Origin: Acidimicrobiaceae bacterium
Lineage (GTDB): Bacteria > Actinomycetota > Acidimicrobiia > Acidimicrobiales > RAAP-2
DNA length: 52,387 nucleotides
Assembly: GCA_027315005.1 (NCBI GenBank)
Contig: DAHUZT010000008.1
Span: forward strand, 1-52,387
Direction: 5' to 3'
Part shown: positions 43,461 through 51,776 of the stretch, piece by piece
Layout: each line of letters opens with the position of its first letter
Numbering within the stretch: position 1 is the stretch's first letter
Made by a program: the position numbers and the translations under genes
The notes under the pieces: generated by a model
Told to the model about the DNA's origin: nothing
Seen by the model: only the letters and a program-made list of their open reading frames with translations
Databases searched by the model: none

Positions 43461-43511
43461 CCAGCAGAGGTACAGGGCCTGTCCACATGGGCAGGCCCTG
43501 TACCTCGCTGG
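43461..43511. terminator. Long near-perfect hairpin after the HtrA-like gene
   Basis: Outer arms CCAGC/GCTGG and inner 18-bp arms (43467-43484 and 43489-43506; one G-T pair) around an ACAT loop, with one bulged A: a 23-bp stem in 51 nt. It lies 40 bp after the HtrA stop in a 260-bp gap before a same-strand gene. No T-run, so it may be a terminator of high-GC type, or a mobile palindromic repeat. Confidence 0.65.
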
Positions 43512-43680
43512 AGCCGTCTTCACGTCGGTCTCCGGGGCGGGCAACGGGTCGAGGTGGGGACGGGGAGGGTGCTCGGGGCCCCGAATGCGTTTTCGACGCC
43601 ACCGGTAAAATGACCGTTGGAAACGGGGCGCTGCCGGTTCGAATCTCTGCCCTTTGTCATCCGAACCGTAGAGGAGTCCA

Positions 43681-44496
43681 GTGCCAGGTCATTCGCTACG
43701 ATCTCGCCCACGGCTGCCCCGCGACGACCTCCGGTCGCTGCTGTTGCGCACCGGCCGTGACCTGGTCGTCGATGAGGGTCTGGATGTGGACGGTAAGACC
43801 TTTACGTTCAAGCAGGTGTTCGATCGACTTGAGTCGGACACTGGCCTGCGATTGACCAACGCATCGGTCATCAGGAGGATCTGGGAGGATCAGGCCGATT
43901 TCCAGGCTGACGTACTCGCTGCCGCCGCAGCCGGTGAGGGAGGGACCGACCTCCGGCAGTCGGTTGACATCCTCCGTTCTCGGCTGGAGGCCCTCGACGT
44001 GTCGTCGCCTGACGCGAGAGCCACGGCCCTCCGGGAATCGTGCCGCCTGACCGGTCTCCTTGCACTGGACTTTCTGCAACAGTCGCAGAACTGGGGACTG
44101 TGGATCGCGGTGTGGGCCACCACCGAGCTTCGCGTCGGTGAATTCCAGCGCAAGCCCGGTTTCGATCGTATCCATGCGGCTCTTTCCGAGAGCTACGAGC
44201 GTGCCACCAACCTGTGGGACGAGGCGCTGGAAGGCATTCTCGGACACTTGGGGATGCGCGTACGAACTCCTCTGACCGTGCGCCAGTTCGCCGTCGCCAC
44301 CGGTGCTCTGCTGGAGGGAAGCGCACTACGCCGGCGTCTGGACGACAGCATGACCGGTATCATCCGTTCCACCGGTCCAGACGGCGCAGGGGAGGAGTGG
44401 TCCATCGTCGGTATCGGGCTGGAGGCGCTCGTCGACCGGTTCTTCGAGCAGGATCCGAACTGGGTCCAAAGGGGCCATCTCCCGGAACTGGATTGA
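43681..44496 (+). CDS. Non-canonical TetR-like regulator
   Basis: 271-aa protein. The N-terminal helical domain reads LRSLLLRTGRDLVVDEGL, a TFKQVFDRLESDTGLRL stretch and TNASVIRRIWEDQADFQADVL: the layout of a TetR helix-turn-helix, but the usual TLYYYF recognition signature is replaced by SVIRRIW and the loop before it is longer. The remaining ~190 residues are all-alpha, like a TetR ligand domain. A second copy of the same type is at 49235-50050 (about 30-35% similar by eye). GTG 43681 is preceded by GAGGAG. The DCC-protein gene starts 15 bp after its stop, so it likely heads an operon. Confidence 0.72.
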   Translation: MPGHSLRSRPRLPRDDLRSLLLRTGRDLVVDEGLDVDGKTFTFKQVFDRLESDTGLRLTNASVIRRIWEDQADFQADVLAAAAAGEGGTDLRQSVDILRSRLEALDVSSPDARATALRESCRLTGLLALDFLQQSQNWGLWIAVWATTELRVGEFQRKPGFDRIHAALSESYERATNLWDEALEGILGHLGMRVRTPLTVRQFAVATGALLEGSALRRRLDDSMTGIIRSTGPDGAGEEWSIVGIGLEALVDRFFEQDPNWVQRGHLPELD

Positions 44497-44510
44497 AGGG
44501 GGGAAGGACC

Positions 44511-44906
44511 ATGTCTGTCGGAGCCGGCCCGGTTCTGGTGTTCGACGGGGACTGTGGGTTCTGTACGACCTGCGCCCGATGGGTGGAAGAGCGCTTTCAA
44601 GTTGGTACGGCTCGAGTCATCGCCTGGCAGTCCCTCGGCGCCGAAGGGTGCTCGGCGCTCGGCGTCGAGACAGATCAGCTACGGGCTTCCGTCTGGTGGG
44701 TCGAGAGAGGTTCCATTGGCTGCCGGTGGGCCGGCCATCGTGCCGTCGGTCACGCCCTCATGGCCACCACGAACCCGGGGCTTCGGATGCTCGGCCGAAC
44801 CATTCTGGTGCCCCCGTTCTCATGGATGGCCGCAGCCGTTTATCCGTTGGTGGCCCGGTTCCGTCACCGCCTACCCGGAGGAACCCCGGCGTGTCGGGAC
44901 GGTTGA
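44511..44906 (+). CDS. DCC-family (DUF393) thiol-disulfide oxidoreductase-like protein
   Basis: 131-aa protein with the family signature DGDCGFCTTCARW (about residues 11-23), whose D-x-D-C-x-x-C motif names the DCC family; a possible redox-active Cys pair is therefore present. Further SVWWVERG and a hydrophobic C-terminal part (ILVPPFSWMAAAVYPLVARFRHRLPGG) fit the family. Function is not established; members are often found with membrane or redox genes. ATG 44511 follows GGGGGAAGG. It lies between the TetR-like gene and the permease. Confidence 0.85.
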   Translation: MSVGAGPVLVFDGDCGFCTTCARWVEERFQVGTARVIAWQSLGAEGCSALGVETDQLRASVWWVERGSIGCRWAGHRAVGHALMATTNPGLRMLGRTILVPPFSWMAAAVYPLVARFRHRLPGGTPACRDG

Positions 44907-44915
44907 GGTGCCGCT

Positions 44916-44963
44916 CGCACTAGTGCGATCCTATCGTAGTTGCACTACTATCGCACTAGTGCG
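44916..44963. promoter_or_regulatory. Composite palindromic operator upstream of the APC permease
   Basis: Two identical 12-bp perfect palindromes CGCACTAGTGCG (44916-44927 and 44952-44963), 36 bp apart, flank a central 13-bp palindrome GTAGT-TGC-ACTAC (44936-44948). The outer repeats extend to 14 bp as an inverted pair (with AT on the inner side). The AT-rich core probably includes the promoter. Confidence 0.75.
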
Positions 44964-45009
44964 GGAATTGCCTCTCGCACCGACCCGGTACAAGTGGCGA
45001 GGAGCGCAG

Positions 45010-46437
45010 GTGACGGCAGTCGGGCTTCGGAGCGCCCAATCCGAGGACGGTTCCCGTCTCGAGCAGACGCTGCGCCTCCGAGACCTGGTTCCGATGTCGA
45101 TTTCGAGCGTCGGTCCCATGTTCTCGGTGGCCGCCACCGGGGGGGTGATGGCAGCTCAGGCGGGCTGGTGGACGCTCCCGGCCATCGGCCTGTTGGCTGT
45201 CCCCTTCGTCATCTCCAGCTTCGTGTTCCGTCTCCTCAACCACCATTTTCCACATTCGGGTGCGTCGTATCACTGGTCGGCACGGATCATCGGGAGGAGC
45301 GCATCCCGGTATCAGGCATGGATCCTCATCCTGGCCTACTTCCTTTCGATCCCTCCCATCGCCATCCCGGCTGGGTCCTACACCTTGGCGCTGGTCGCCC
45401 CTCACTACGACGCACCGCCTGTCGTCCGACTCGGAGCGACCATGTTCTGGATTGGCTTCGCCGCGGTTCCCCTCCTGGCAGGGGCGCGTCCCACGGCCCG
45501 TATCACCCGGGCCTTCTTCGCCATCGAGATGCTCTCGTTGGCGGCTCTCGGTGTCGTTGGAGCACTGAGCTGGCACCGTCTGGCCGTACCGATCCGCTTC
45601 GGTCCGCCTCCGATCGGCGGTATCCTCATCGTCGCGGTGGTGGCTGTCACGATCCTCGACGGATGGGAGATCGACAGCTATGCGGCAGAGGAGTCACGCA
45701 GACCCCGTTCCCAACCGGGAATCGGGGGGATCATCGGAGCGATCGGCGCGCTCGTGTTCTACGCGATCCTGTACCCGCTCATGCTGGGAGAGACCCCGCT
45801 GGGCTCCCTGGCCAACTCGGTCGACCCGTTGGCGGTGTGGTCACATCGCCTCCTTCCCGGGGCACCGTGGTTGATGCTCATCCCGGTTCTGCTGTCGACT
45901 GCGGGCGGCCTGTGGCTCACCAGTTATATCCTGACCAGAGCCATGTACGCCATGGGACGGGAGCAACTGGTCCCGGCGGTCTTCGGGAAGCTCAACCATC
46001 ATCGTGTTCCTCATGTTGCCATCACTGTGACTCTGGGAGCGGCCCTGGCCGTCGTGGCTGCGCAGCTGTTCATCTCGTCGCTCAGTTCGTTCTTCGTTCT
46101 GGTGCTGTCAGCGGCCGGGTTCTTCCTTCTGGCAGAATTCTTCATCGACTCACTCACCGCGGGCGTATTCCTCACCGTCGGGCACCGCAAGATGCCGGAC
46201 GTGCAACTTCACCGCCACGGCCATCGTTTGCTCTTGGTGGGATCACTGTTCTCCACAGCGGTCATGGGTGCCCTGCTGGTCGGCTTCTTCCTCGTCGGTC
46301 CGCACGCAATCGGTGGCGGAGTCGACTGGATCTTCGGCGTCCTCTTGGTCTTGGGATTGGTCTTTGCATGGCTGACGAGGAAGCGAGGGGCTGCTGCCTT
46401 CAGATTTGCGGGTGACGATGTCACCGTAGAGGGCTGA
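45010..46437 (+). CDS. APC-superfamily amino acid permease
   Basis: 475-aa transporter with about 12 membrane segments. Start region RLRDLVPMSISSVGPMFSVAATGGVMAAQAGW carries the G-rich first helix of the amino acid-polyamine-organocation family; ILDGWEIDSYAAEESRRPRSQ is the conserved E-E loop after helix 6. Substrate cannot be assigned; proton-coupled amino acid or amine uptake is likely. GTG 45010 is chosen because GAGGAGCG lies just upstream (44999-45006); upstream open frame includes the palindromic operator and is not coding. The gene overlaps, on the opposite strand, the open frame of a small membrane protein (to 46209). Confidence 0.88.
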   Translation: MTAVGLRSAQSEDGSRLEQTLRLRDLVPMSISSVGPMFSVAATGGVMAAQAGWWTLPAIGLLAVPFVISSFVFRLLNHHFPHSGASYHWSARIIGRSASRYQAWILILAYFLSIPPIAIPAGSYTLALVAPHYDAPPVVRLGATMFWIGFAAVPLLAGARPTARITRAFFAIEMLSLAALGVVGALSWHRLAVPIRFGPPPIGGILIVAVVAVTILDGWEIDSYAAEESRRPRSQPGIGGIIGAIGALVFYAILYPLMLGETPLGSLANSVDPLAVWSHRLLPGAPWLMLIPVLLSTAGGLWLTSYILTRAMYAMGREQLVPAVFGKLNHHRVPHVAITVTLGAALAVVAAQLFISSLSSFFVLVLSAAGFFLLAEFFIDSLTAGVFLTVGHRKMPDVQLHRHGHRLLLVGSLFSTAVMGALLVGFFLVGPHAIGGGVDWIFGVLLVLGLVFAWLTRKRGAAAFRFAGDDVTVEG

Positions 46438-46946
46438 GGGGCCTCAGGGGCTGAGGGGATTCGCCCTGCTGTCAGCCCGACGGAGCCGTCGGAATCGTAG
46501 CGGAGTCGTCGGCCCGGCTGCCAGCGTGCCACCGAGAAGCCGAGCAGCAATGGGATGTCGAAGGCGAACAGTACCAGCATCGCGGTGAGTAACCAGAGCT
46601 GATTCGCCGGTGTGCGGTCGTAGATGAAGACGAACTCCAAAATCCCTGCGATCGCGCAATATGCGAGAAGCGCCCACCCAGTGACCTGGAAGAAACTGTC
46701 CCAGGCGAAGTCGCTCACCCGAGCGAGGAGGGTGACATTGACCACGAGGACCGCTGCGGCGAAGGCGACCAGAACCAGCGGGGGTAGCAGCGTGACGGTC
46801 CGACCGTAGCTCGATGCCATGTAGATGCCGCCGACGACGATCGCCGCCAAGGTGACGGCGGCCAGGCGTGCGACCGGAGGGAGGTTTGCCTGCCTCCGGT
46901 CGGCCTCGTCGAGTTCCGGGCGAGCCTCACCGCCGGGGCCGTTCAT
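46209..46946 (-). CDS. Four-helix membrane protein of unknown function
   Basis: No family recognised. From ATG 46946 (ATGA overlap with the preceding gene) the product has four hydrophobic helices (about residues 19-40, 45-68, 78-103 and 112-135), a short loop, then VARWQPGRRLRYDSDGS. The open frame runs on for ~75 further basic, low-complexity residues antisense to the end of the permease gene. If one frameshift occurs near 46500, the gene would stop at 46444, just clear of the permease; I cannot decide which. Translationally coupled with the membrane gene upstream, so the two products may form a complex. Confidence 0.5.
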   Translation of the reverse strand: MNGPGGEARPELDEADRRQANLPPVARLAAVTLAAIVVGGIYMASSYGRTVTLLPPLVLVAFAAAVLVVNVTLLARVSDFAWDSFFQVTGWALLAYCAIAGILEFVFIYDRTPANQLWLLTAMLVLFAFDIPLLLGFSVARWQPGRRLRYDSDGSVGLTAGRIPSAPEAPQPSTVTSSPANLKAAAPRFLVSHAKTNPKTKRTPKIQSTPPPIACGPTRKKPTSRAPMTAVENSDPTKSKRWPWR

Positions 46947-47587
46947 CTGCTGGCCAGGAAGGTCATGATGACAATGGTGGCGATCTGCATGACGCCGGTG
47001 ATCCCGGCCGTGTAGATGAACACTCGCATCAGGCGGCCTATCCGTGCGCCGTTGGGACGCGGCTTCTTCAACTCGAAGAGCACGGCGAGGTTGGCGGGCT
47101 CGAGAAGTCCGAGAGCGATCACCGTCATGATCCCGACGATCACATAAGAGGCGACCAACCAATTGTGATGGGGATAGGTCGCATTCAGGTTTCCCAGGTG
47201 GTGCGCCAGCTGGAAGCCGGCACCGAGCGTCATCGCCACCAGTGTGGGCATGATGAGAATCATCTTCGGCATGAAGCGGACGGTGAATTCGGTGCGTGCT
47301 TGTACGGAGAGCCTTCCGAGTATTGGGCCGATGGCCAATCCGACGAAGAGATCGATGCTGGTCCACAGACCGCCTCCAGCAACGTGGAAGAAGGTCAGCC
47401 CCCACAATGAGTTGGAGGCAATGGCGGCGACAAGACCGGCCACGAGAACGGCGACGATGGGCAGTCCTCGAATGGGAATGATCGAGAATTCAGGAACGGT
47501 GACTGGACCGGAACCATCGGCCTGGTCCCGGACAGCCTCGTGGACCGGAACTCGTGCCGCCGTGCCGACTTCGAAGGCTTCGGTCAT
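46943..47587 (-). CDS. Five-helix membrane protein with conserved-looking His residues
   Basis: 214-aa integral membrane protein: five predicted helices (about residues 42-64, 66-90, 106-128, 143-165, 190-210). His residues at the membrane face (FFHVAGGGLW, LAHHLGN, HHNW) are reminiscent of DUF2269/CopD-like haem or copper proteins, but this is only a resemblance. ATG 47587 has GGGGGAGGAC immediately upstream. It is coupled by ATGA to the four-helix gene and is divergent from a beta-propeller lipoprotein gene. Confidence 0.6.
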   Translation of the reverse strand: MTEAFEVGTAARVPVHEAVRDQADGSGPVTVPEFSIIPIRGLPIVAVLVAGLVAAIASNSLWGLTFFHVAGGGLWTSIDLFVGLAIGPILGRLSVQARTEFTVRFMPKMILIMPTLVAMTLGAGFQLAHHLGNLNATYPHHNWLVASYVIVGIMTVIALGLLEPANLAVLFELKKPRPNGARIGRLMRVFIYTAGITGVMQIATIVIMTFLASR

Positions 47588-47860
47588 GTCCTCCCCCATA
47601 CCGAGTCCGCATGGAGACGATACCGTGAAAACGTCACGCGTGCGGGCGGGGTCATGGTGCGCGAACGAGCAATCCGATGCCGCCAGGCCGATGCCCGGCG
47701 CAGTGTGGGTCGCGCGAAGGTGTTTTGGGTCATGCGAAAGCCGCCCCCGATGGTCCCACAAGCAGATTGCTCCGAGCCGGGAAGCATCGAGGGTGAACGA
47801 GGTGATACGTCGGTCGCCGGTGCCCCCTGTCACGGCCGACGGAACAAGGGAGACACGACG
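47588..47860. promoter_or_regulatory. Divergent intergenic region
   Basis: Between the membrane pair (minus) and the propeller lipoprotein (plus). It contains CACGCGTG, a perfect 8-bp palindrome near 47636; no confident promoter was found. Confidence 0.3.
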
Positions 47861-49162
47861 ATGGCAGGTCGATCTGCACGTGACACCGCAGGCGGTCGCA
47901 ATCCGGTGACGACCAGACATCAGTGGCTGAAGGGAGGGTTGGTCACCCTGGTCCTCCTCCTCGCTGCCTGCTCGCGCGCACAGGCGACACCACGCCCCAG
48001 GCATGCCAGTCCCTCCAGCGAGGCCACGGCTCCTTCGAGCAGTGCCGTTGTCGGGTCAGTACCCGGAACGCCGGCCTGGCTGGCGACTCTCGAGCGGAAG
48101 GCGGCCGACAGCCCGAGCTATCTGCAGCCCGGCTCGAACCCGTCGGCTCTGCCCGGACCGGTGCTGATCGCCGATCGCAACAACTCCCGGCTCCTGCTCG
48201 TCGATCCGAAGGGTCAGATCCTCTGGCAGTTCCCGTCCGGAGCGACGGCACATCCCGGCAACTTCAGTGCCCCAGACGACGCCTTCTTCGGTCCGAACGG
48301 GAACGAGATCATTGCCACCGAAGAGTCCAACTTCACCATCAGCACCATCGCCCTCGGTCCCGGATCGGCAATGGGGAAGATCACCTGGACCTACGGCCAC
48401 CCGGGAGTAGCTGGCTCGGCCGCCGATTACCTGGACAATCCAGATGACGCCATGATGCTCCCCAACGGCGACGTGCTGGCGGCAGACATCAAGAACTGCC
48501 GGATCCTTCTCATTGCCCCCGGTACCCACGCGCCGGAGCACATCTACGGTGTGACCGACCCGTTCTGCTTCCACGATCCTCCTGTCCGATTCGGCAGCCC
48601 CAACGGCGTGTTCCCCATGACGAACGGTGACTATCTGGTCACCGAGATCAACGGGAACTGGGTCGACGAGATGAACCTGTCCGGTCAGATCCTCTGGTCG
48701 ACGCACCCTCCCGGTGTCAGTTACCCCTCAGACACGAACGAGGTGCGTCCGGGCGTCTTCCTGACCGCCGACTACTCCAACCCCGGTCAGGTCGAAATGT
48801 TCAACCAGCTCGGCAAGCTCCTCTGGCGCTATCGCCCGACCGGAGCACAGTCCCTCGACCGTCCCTCGCTCGCCCTTCCTCTTCCCAATGGTGACGTGCT
48901 GATCAACGACGACTGGAATCACCGCGTCATCGTGGTCGACCCGGCCACCAATCAGATCGTCTGGCAGTACGGTCATACCGGTGTCCCGGGCTCAGCCCCC
49001 GGCTACCTGGACAAACCTGACGGCGTCGACCTGGCCCCTCCCTACTCGCTGCTGGTGACCCACGCAGCGACCATGGGTCTTCCACCAGCCGGTCTGAGCC
49101 CACCCCCTTCCAGCCTCGGAGCCGCGGCCGGATCGGCGTCAGCCTCTGGGGTCGCGCCGTAG
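47861..49162 (+). CDS. Lipoprotein with PQQ/NHL-type beta-propeller
   Basis: 433-aa exported lipoprotein. The signal has the lipobox LLLAAC (Cys about residue 34), then a Pro/Ser/Thr linker. The mature part repeats a blade pattern of the type PNGDVLAADIKNCRILLI, LLVDPKGQILWQF, TNGDYLVTEINGNWVDEMNLSGQILWS, GQVEMFNQLGKLLWRYRP and NGDVLINDDWNHRVIVVDPATNQIVWQYGH: NHL/PQQ-like blades with a recurrent I-L/V-W-x-Y/F end. Known proteins of this shape bind ligands or scaffold complexes. ATG 47861 follows AAGGGAG. The frame could extend to 47540. Putative envelope partner of the divergent membrane pair. Confidence 0.8.
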   Translation: MAGRSARDTAGGRNPVTTRHQWLKGGLVTLVLLLAACSRAQATPRPRHASPSSEATAPSSSAVVGSVPGTPAWLATLERKAADSPSYLQPGSNPSALPGPVLIADRNNSRLLLVDPKGQILWQFPSGATAHPGNFSAPDDAFFGPNGNEIIATEESNFTISTIALGPGSAMGKITWTYGHPGVAGSAADYLDNPDDAMMLPNGDVLAADIKNCRILLIAPGTHAPEHIYGVTDPFCFHDPPVRFGSPNGVFPMTNGDYLVTEINGNWVDEMNLSGQILWSTHPPGVSYPSDTNEVRPGVFLTADYSNPGQVEMFNQLGKLLWRYRPTGAQSLDRPSLALPLPNGDVLINDDWNHRVIVVDPATNQIVWQYGHTGVPGSAPGYLDKPDGVDLAPPYSLLVTHAATMGLPPAGLSPPPSSLGAAAGSASASGVAP

Positions 49163-49234
49163 TGGGCGCGTGGCTCCTGCAGATCCGGGGTCTCACCCAG
49201 ACACCTTGGACAATGGGCAAATCGCCGCTTCTGT

Positions 49235-50050
49235 TCAACCGTCCGGAGGTGACGGGATCGGCTCGGCGAACACTTCAACCAGGGCGTCGATGCCGAGTCC
49301 GAGCAGTGTCCACTCCTTGACCAGCCCATCCGGTCCGCGCGCGGTGTGGACCGCGGGGAAGGCGTCCGGATCAACCTGCTTATGCAGGACGATTCCTTCG
49401 GCAAGGGCCGAAATGGCTGCGGCGGCGTCGCTCAGCGACATCCCGGGTCGGACACGCCAGCCGATGAGTTCGAGACCAAACCGATAGAGGTCGGCGTAGC
49501 GAGCGGTCAAAGTCTCGTTCGTGTGGCGGTGGGTCTCGACCAGCCGATCGTCAGGCGTCCCGGAACGACTGGCGGCAAGGTAGGTCGCCAGCGCCAACTG
49601 GAAGCTCAATGTCGAGTCGACCGCCACTTCCATGAAGGCGGCCGTCGAGACGCGGATCAGTTCCGCCAGGCTGGCCCGTCGAGTCGTCGGCGTGGAGAGG
49701 TCGACGAGGGGAAGAGCTTGGCTCACGGCCATCTCGGCAGCGCGGAATTCGCTGCCACCTTCATGGTCGACCACCTCGCGAAGGACGTCGACATGGAAGT
49801 CGTTCCTGTTCTTCCAGATGCGGTCGATCACGGCTGCGTTGGTGACCCGGACGCCGTGCACTCGCTCGACCTCCTCGAACACCCGGGCGAAGGTCACCCT
49901 CTCGGTGCCGAGTGTCAGACCTTCGGTGAGCAGGATCCGGGTGCCGGCGTCGAGCAAGAGGGTCCGCAGTTCGGATCGAGTACGCCTCCGGCCAGACCCG
50001 AGGGCGGGCTCGGGTCGGTCTTCATCGGCGTCGGCATGATCGAATTGCAT
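49235..50050 (-). CDS. Non-canonical TetR-like regulator (paralog)
   Basis: 271-aa all-alpha protein with the same architecture and length as the product of 43681-44496: LRTLLLDAGTRILLTEGL, VTFARVFEEVERVHGVRVTNAAVIDRIWKNRNDFHVDVL, then a ~190-residue helical C-terminal domain including GLGIDALVEVF (compare GIGLEALVDRF in the paralog). The shared TNAxVIxRIW recognition segment marks both as one unusual family. ATG 50050 is used. It converges on the propeller lipoprotein and is divergent from a methyltransferase gene. Confidence 0.72.
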   Translation of the reverse strand: MQFDHADADEDRPEPALGSGRRRTRSELRTLLLDAGTRILLTEGLTLGTERVTFARVFEEVERVHGVRVTNAAVIDRIWKNRNDFHVDVLREVVDHEGGSEFRAAEMAVSQALPLVDLSTPTTRRASLAELIRVSTAAFMEVAVDSTLSFQLALATYLAASRSGTPDDRLVETHRHTNETLTARYADLYRFGLELIGWRVRPGMSLSDAAAAISALAEGIVLHKQVDPDAFPAVHTARGPDGLVKEWTLLGLGIDALVEVFAEPIPSPPDG

Positions 50051-50416
50051 CGCCCGGTCAGGCTATCGGTGACGAAGGCATCATCGACCGGGTCGGCCCA
50101 TCCCCGATCGGTCATGGGGGCTCCTGCGATGGCGTCCTGACGTTGGTCGATCCTGGGACTACCGTGCACCTTGGGCTGAGCCATTCCTGAGAGACGACGA
50201 TGCCATCTCTGCTCATCTGGCGGATTGCGGGTCTTTCCACCACGGGGGGCTGGCGATCCTCCTGTGGGTCGCGGCCAGTCCGCCTCAGGGAGGAAACCAC
50301 AGCCGAAGCCGGCCGCCACAGCCAAAGCCGGCCGACTGCGCCAACACCTCGGACACCGGTCACCCTGAACCCTCACCGGACCGGCGTGGTGACTATCCGA
50401 GGTCTATATTCCCGAC
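50051..50416. other. 366-bp divergent intergenic region
   Basis: Lies between the TetR-like gene (minus) and the methyltransferase gene (plus). It holds a 19-bp tandem duplication (50297-50334) and no convincing ORF. Promoters for both sides must lie here but no boxes are clear. Confidence 0.4.
50297..50334. repeat. 19-bp tandem duplication
   Basis: CCACAGCCGAAGCCGGCCG (50297-50315) is followed by CCACAGCCAAAGCCGGCCG (50316-50334), one mismatch. Confidence 0.88.
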
Positions 50417-51325
50417 GTGACAGACGACTCGGCTCTCGAAGCGGGAGCGAAACGATTCAGCGGCTTCGCTGATCTCTACGACGAAGTTCGGCCGGAACCG
50501 CCGCGAGAACTGGGTGAAGTGCTCGGCTTCTACTGTGGCAGGCCGCCGGGCCTCGTCATTGACCTCGGAAGTGGAACCGGCCTCTCGTGCCGCTGGGCAG
50601 CAAAGTGGGCAACCGAGGTGGTCGGCGTTGAGCCGAGTGATGAGATGCGCTCCGTGGCCGAGACGATGAGCGATAGGAGCACCAGTCACTTCCGGCGCGG
50701 ATGGTCGCACGACACCGGCCTGCCAACCGGATGCGCTGACGTGGTGTCGGCGGTCCAGGCGCTGCATTGGATGGATCCGGTGCCGACGTTCACCGAGGCC
50801 GCCCGGCTACTGCGTCCTGGCGGCGTCTTCGCTGCAATCGACTGCGACTGGCCGCCGGTCATCGGGGACGCCGAAGCAGAGCGTGCCTGGGATACCTGTC
50901 GTCGACGGATCCGGGCGTTGGAGACTCGCCTCGCGAAGGGGGCTGCGGAACAGGAGATCGATGCAGCGGTCTGCGATGACGATCGAGAGGTGACCAATTG
51001 CTCCGGAATCGACACGCATCAGCGCCGAGCATTGCCCGACGGGGTCCGCAGTTGGGCGAAGTCCCGTCATCTCGATCGCATGATCGCCTCGGGAGCGTTC
51101 GAGTGGTGCCGGGAGATAGCACTCGCCGCCACAGAAGATGGTGACGCGCGGCGCTTCATCGATCTCCTGAGGAGCCAGGGCGACTACCAGACCTTGAAGC
51201 GGCAGGGCCTCGACGACGCAGCCCTCGGAGTCGAGACGTTCGCCGCATTCATCGAATCGCGCCTCGGAGACGAGCGCCGCCCTTGGCGATTCGTCTATCG
51301 GGCCAGGATCGGCTTCAAGGCATAA
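50417..51325 (+). CDS. Class I SAM-dependent methyltransferase
   Basis: 302-aa methyltransferase with motif I VIDLGSGTGLSCRWAA (about residues 47-62), acidic motif II VVGVEPSDEM (about 70-79), CADVVSAVQALHWMDP (motif for the UbiE/methyltransferase-11 type) and ARLLRPGGVFAAIDCDW. The C-terminal ~150 residues contain helices of unknown role and a DDDREVTN stretch. Substrate unknown. Starts at GTG 50417. This end of the window has slightly lower GC and isolated genes, consistent with a more variable chromosomal part. Confidence 0.88.
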   Translation: MTDDSALEAGAKRFSGFADLYDEVRPEPPRELGEVLGFYCGRPPGLVIDLGSGTGLSCRWAAKWATEVVGVEPSDEMRSVAETMSDRSTSHFRRGWSHDTGLPTGCADVVSAVQALHWMDPVPTFTEAARLLRPGGVFAAIDCDWPPVIGDAEAERAWDTCRRRIRALETRLAKGAAEQEIDAAVCDDDREVTNCSGIDTHQRRALPDGVRSWAKSRHLDRMIASGAFEWCREIALAATEDGDARRFIDLLRSQGDYQTLKRQGLDDAALGVETFAAFIESRLGDERRPWRFVYRARIGFKA

Positions 51326-51776
51326 CCCGACGAGCTGGAAACCCCTGTCGCGGGTGGGTCACGATGAGGTGAGTGACGGTCTATTCGGCTCGGCGGATGG
51401 CAGGTTCAGGACTGAATTGGCGAGACGTGTCGGACCACGATCGGGAGCCATGTCTGGAGCGCGGAGTCTCTTGTGTGGAACTTCCGAAGTTGCAAGACTT
51501 GGGATTGTGGGCAGTCGAGAAGATCGACAACTGGATGAACAAGATGACGATCCTTACCCTCTGATCGCCCGTCGCACGTCACCGCAATAGGTGCTTGTGA
51601 CCCTTAGGGTTCCGACAGGGAATCGGGCGAGTCGGGTATGTCGAGGCCGACACTGCCACGTCCGGTCACGAGGGAGATGCAGCCCGGCGATGAGTCGGCG
51701 CCCTCCAGGTCCGATGATGTGAAGAGGCCACCGTTGCTGGATGTCCGGCTGCGGAATGGCAGCCATGGGCACCTGG
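51326..51776. other. 451-bp region without a recognisable gene
   Basis: Only short open frames (60-100 aa) of random composition are present; none has a ribosome-binding site or known motif. GC content appears lower than elsewhere. It may be a decayed gene or an insertion scar. Confidence 0.4.

Noticed and set aside
43630-43665. GGTTCGAATC stretch resembling a tRNA T-loop
   Set aside because: The flanking five-base stems do not pair and no anticodon or acceptor arm can be folded around it.
50160-50334. Possible insertion-sequence scar between 50.1 and 50.4 kb
   Set aside because: There is a 19-bp tandem duplication but no terminal inverted repeats, target duplication or transposase fragment that I can recognise.
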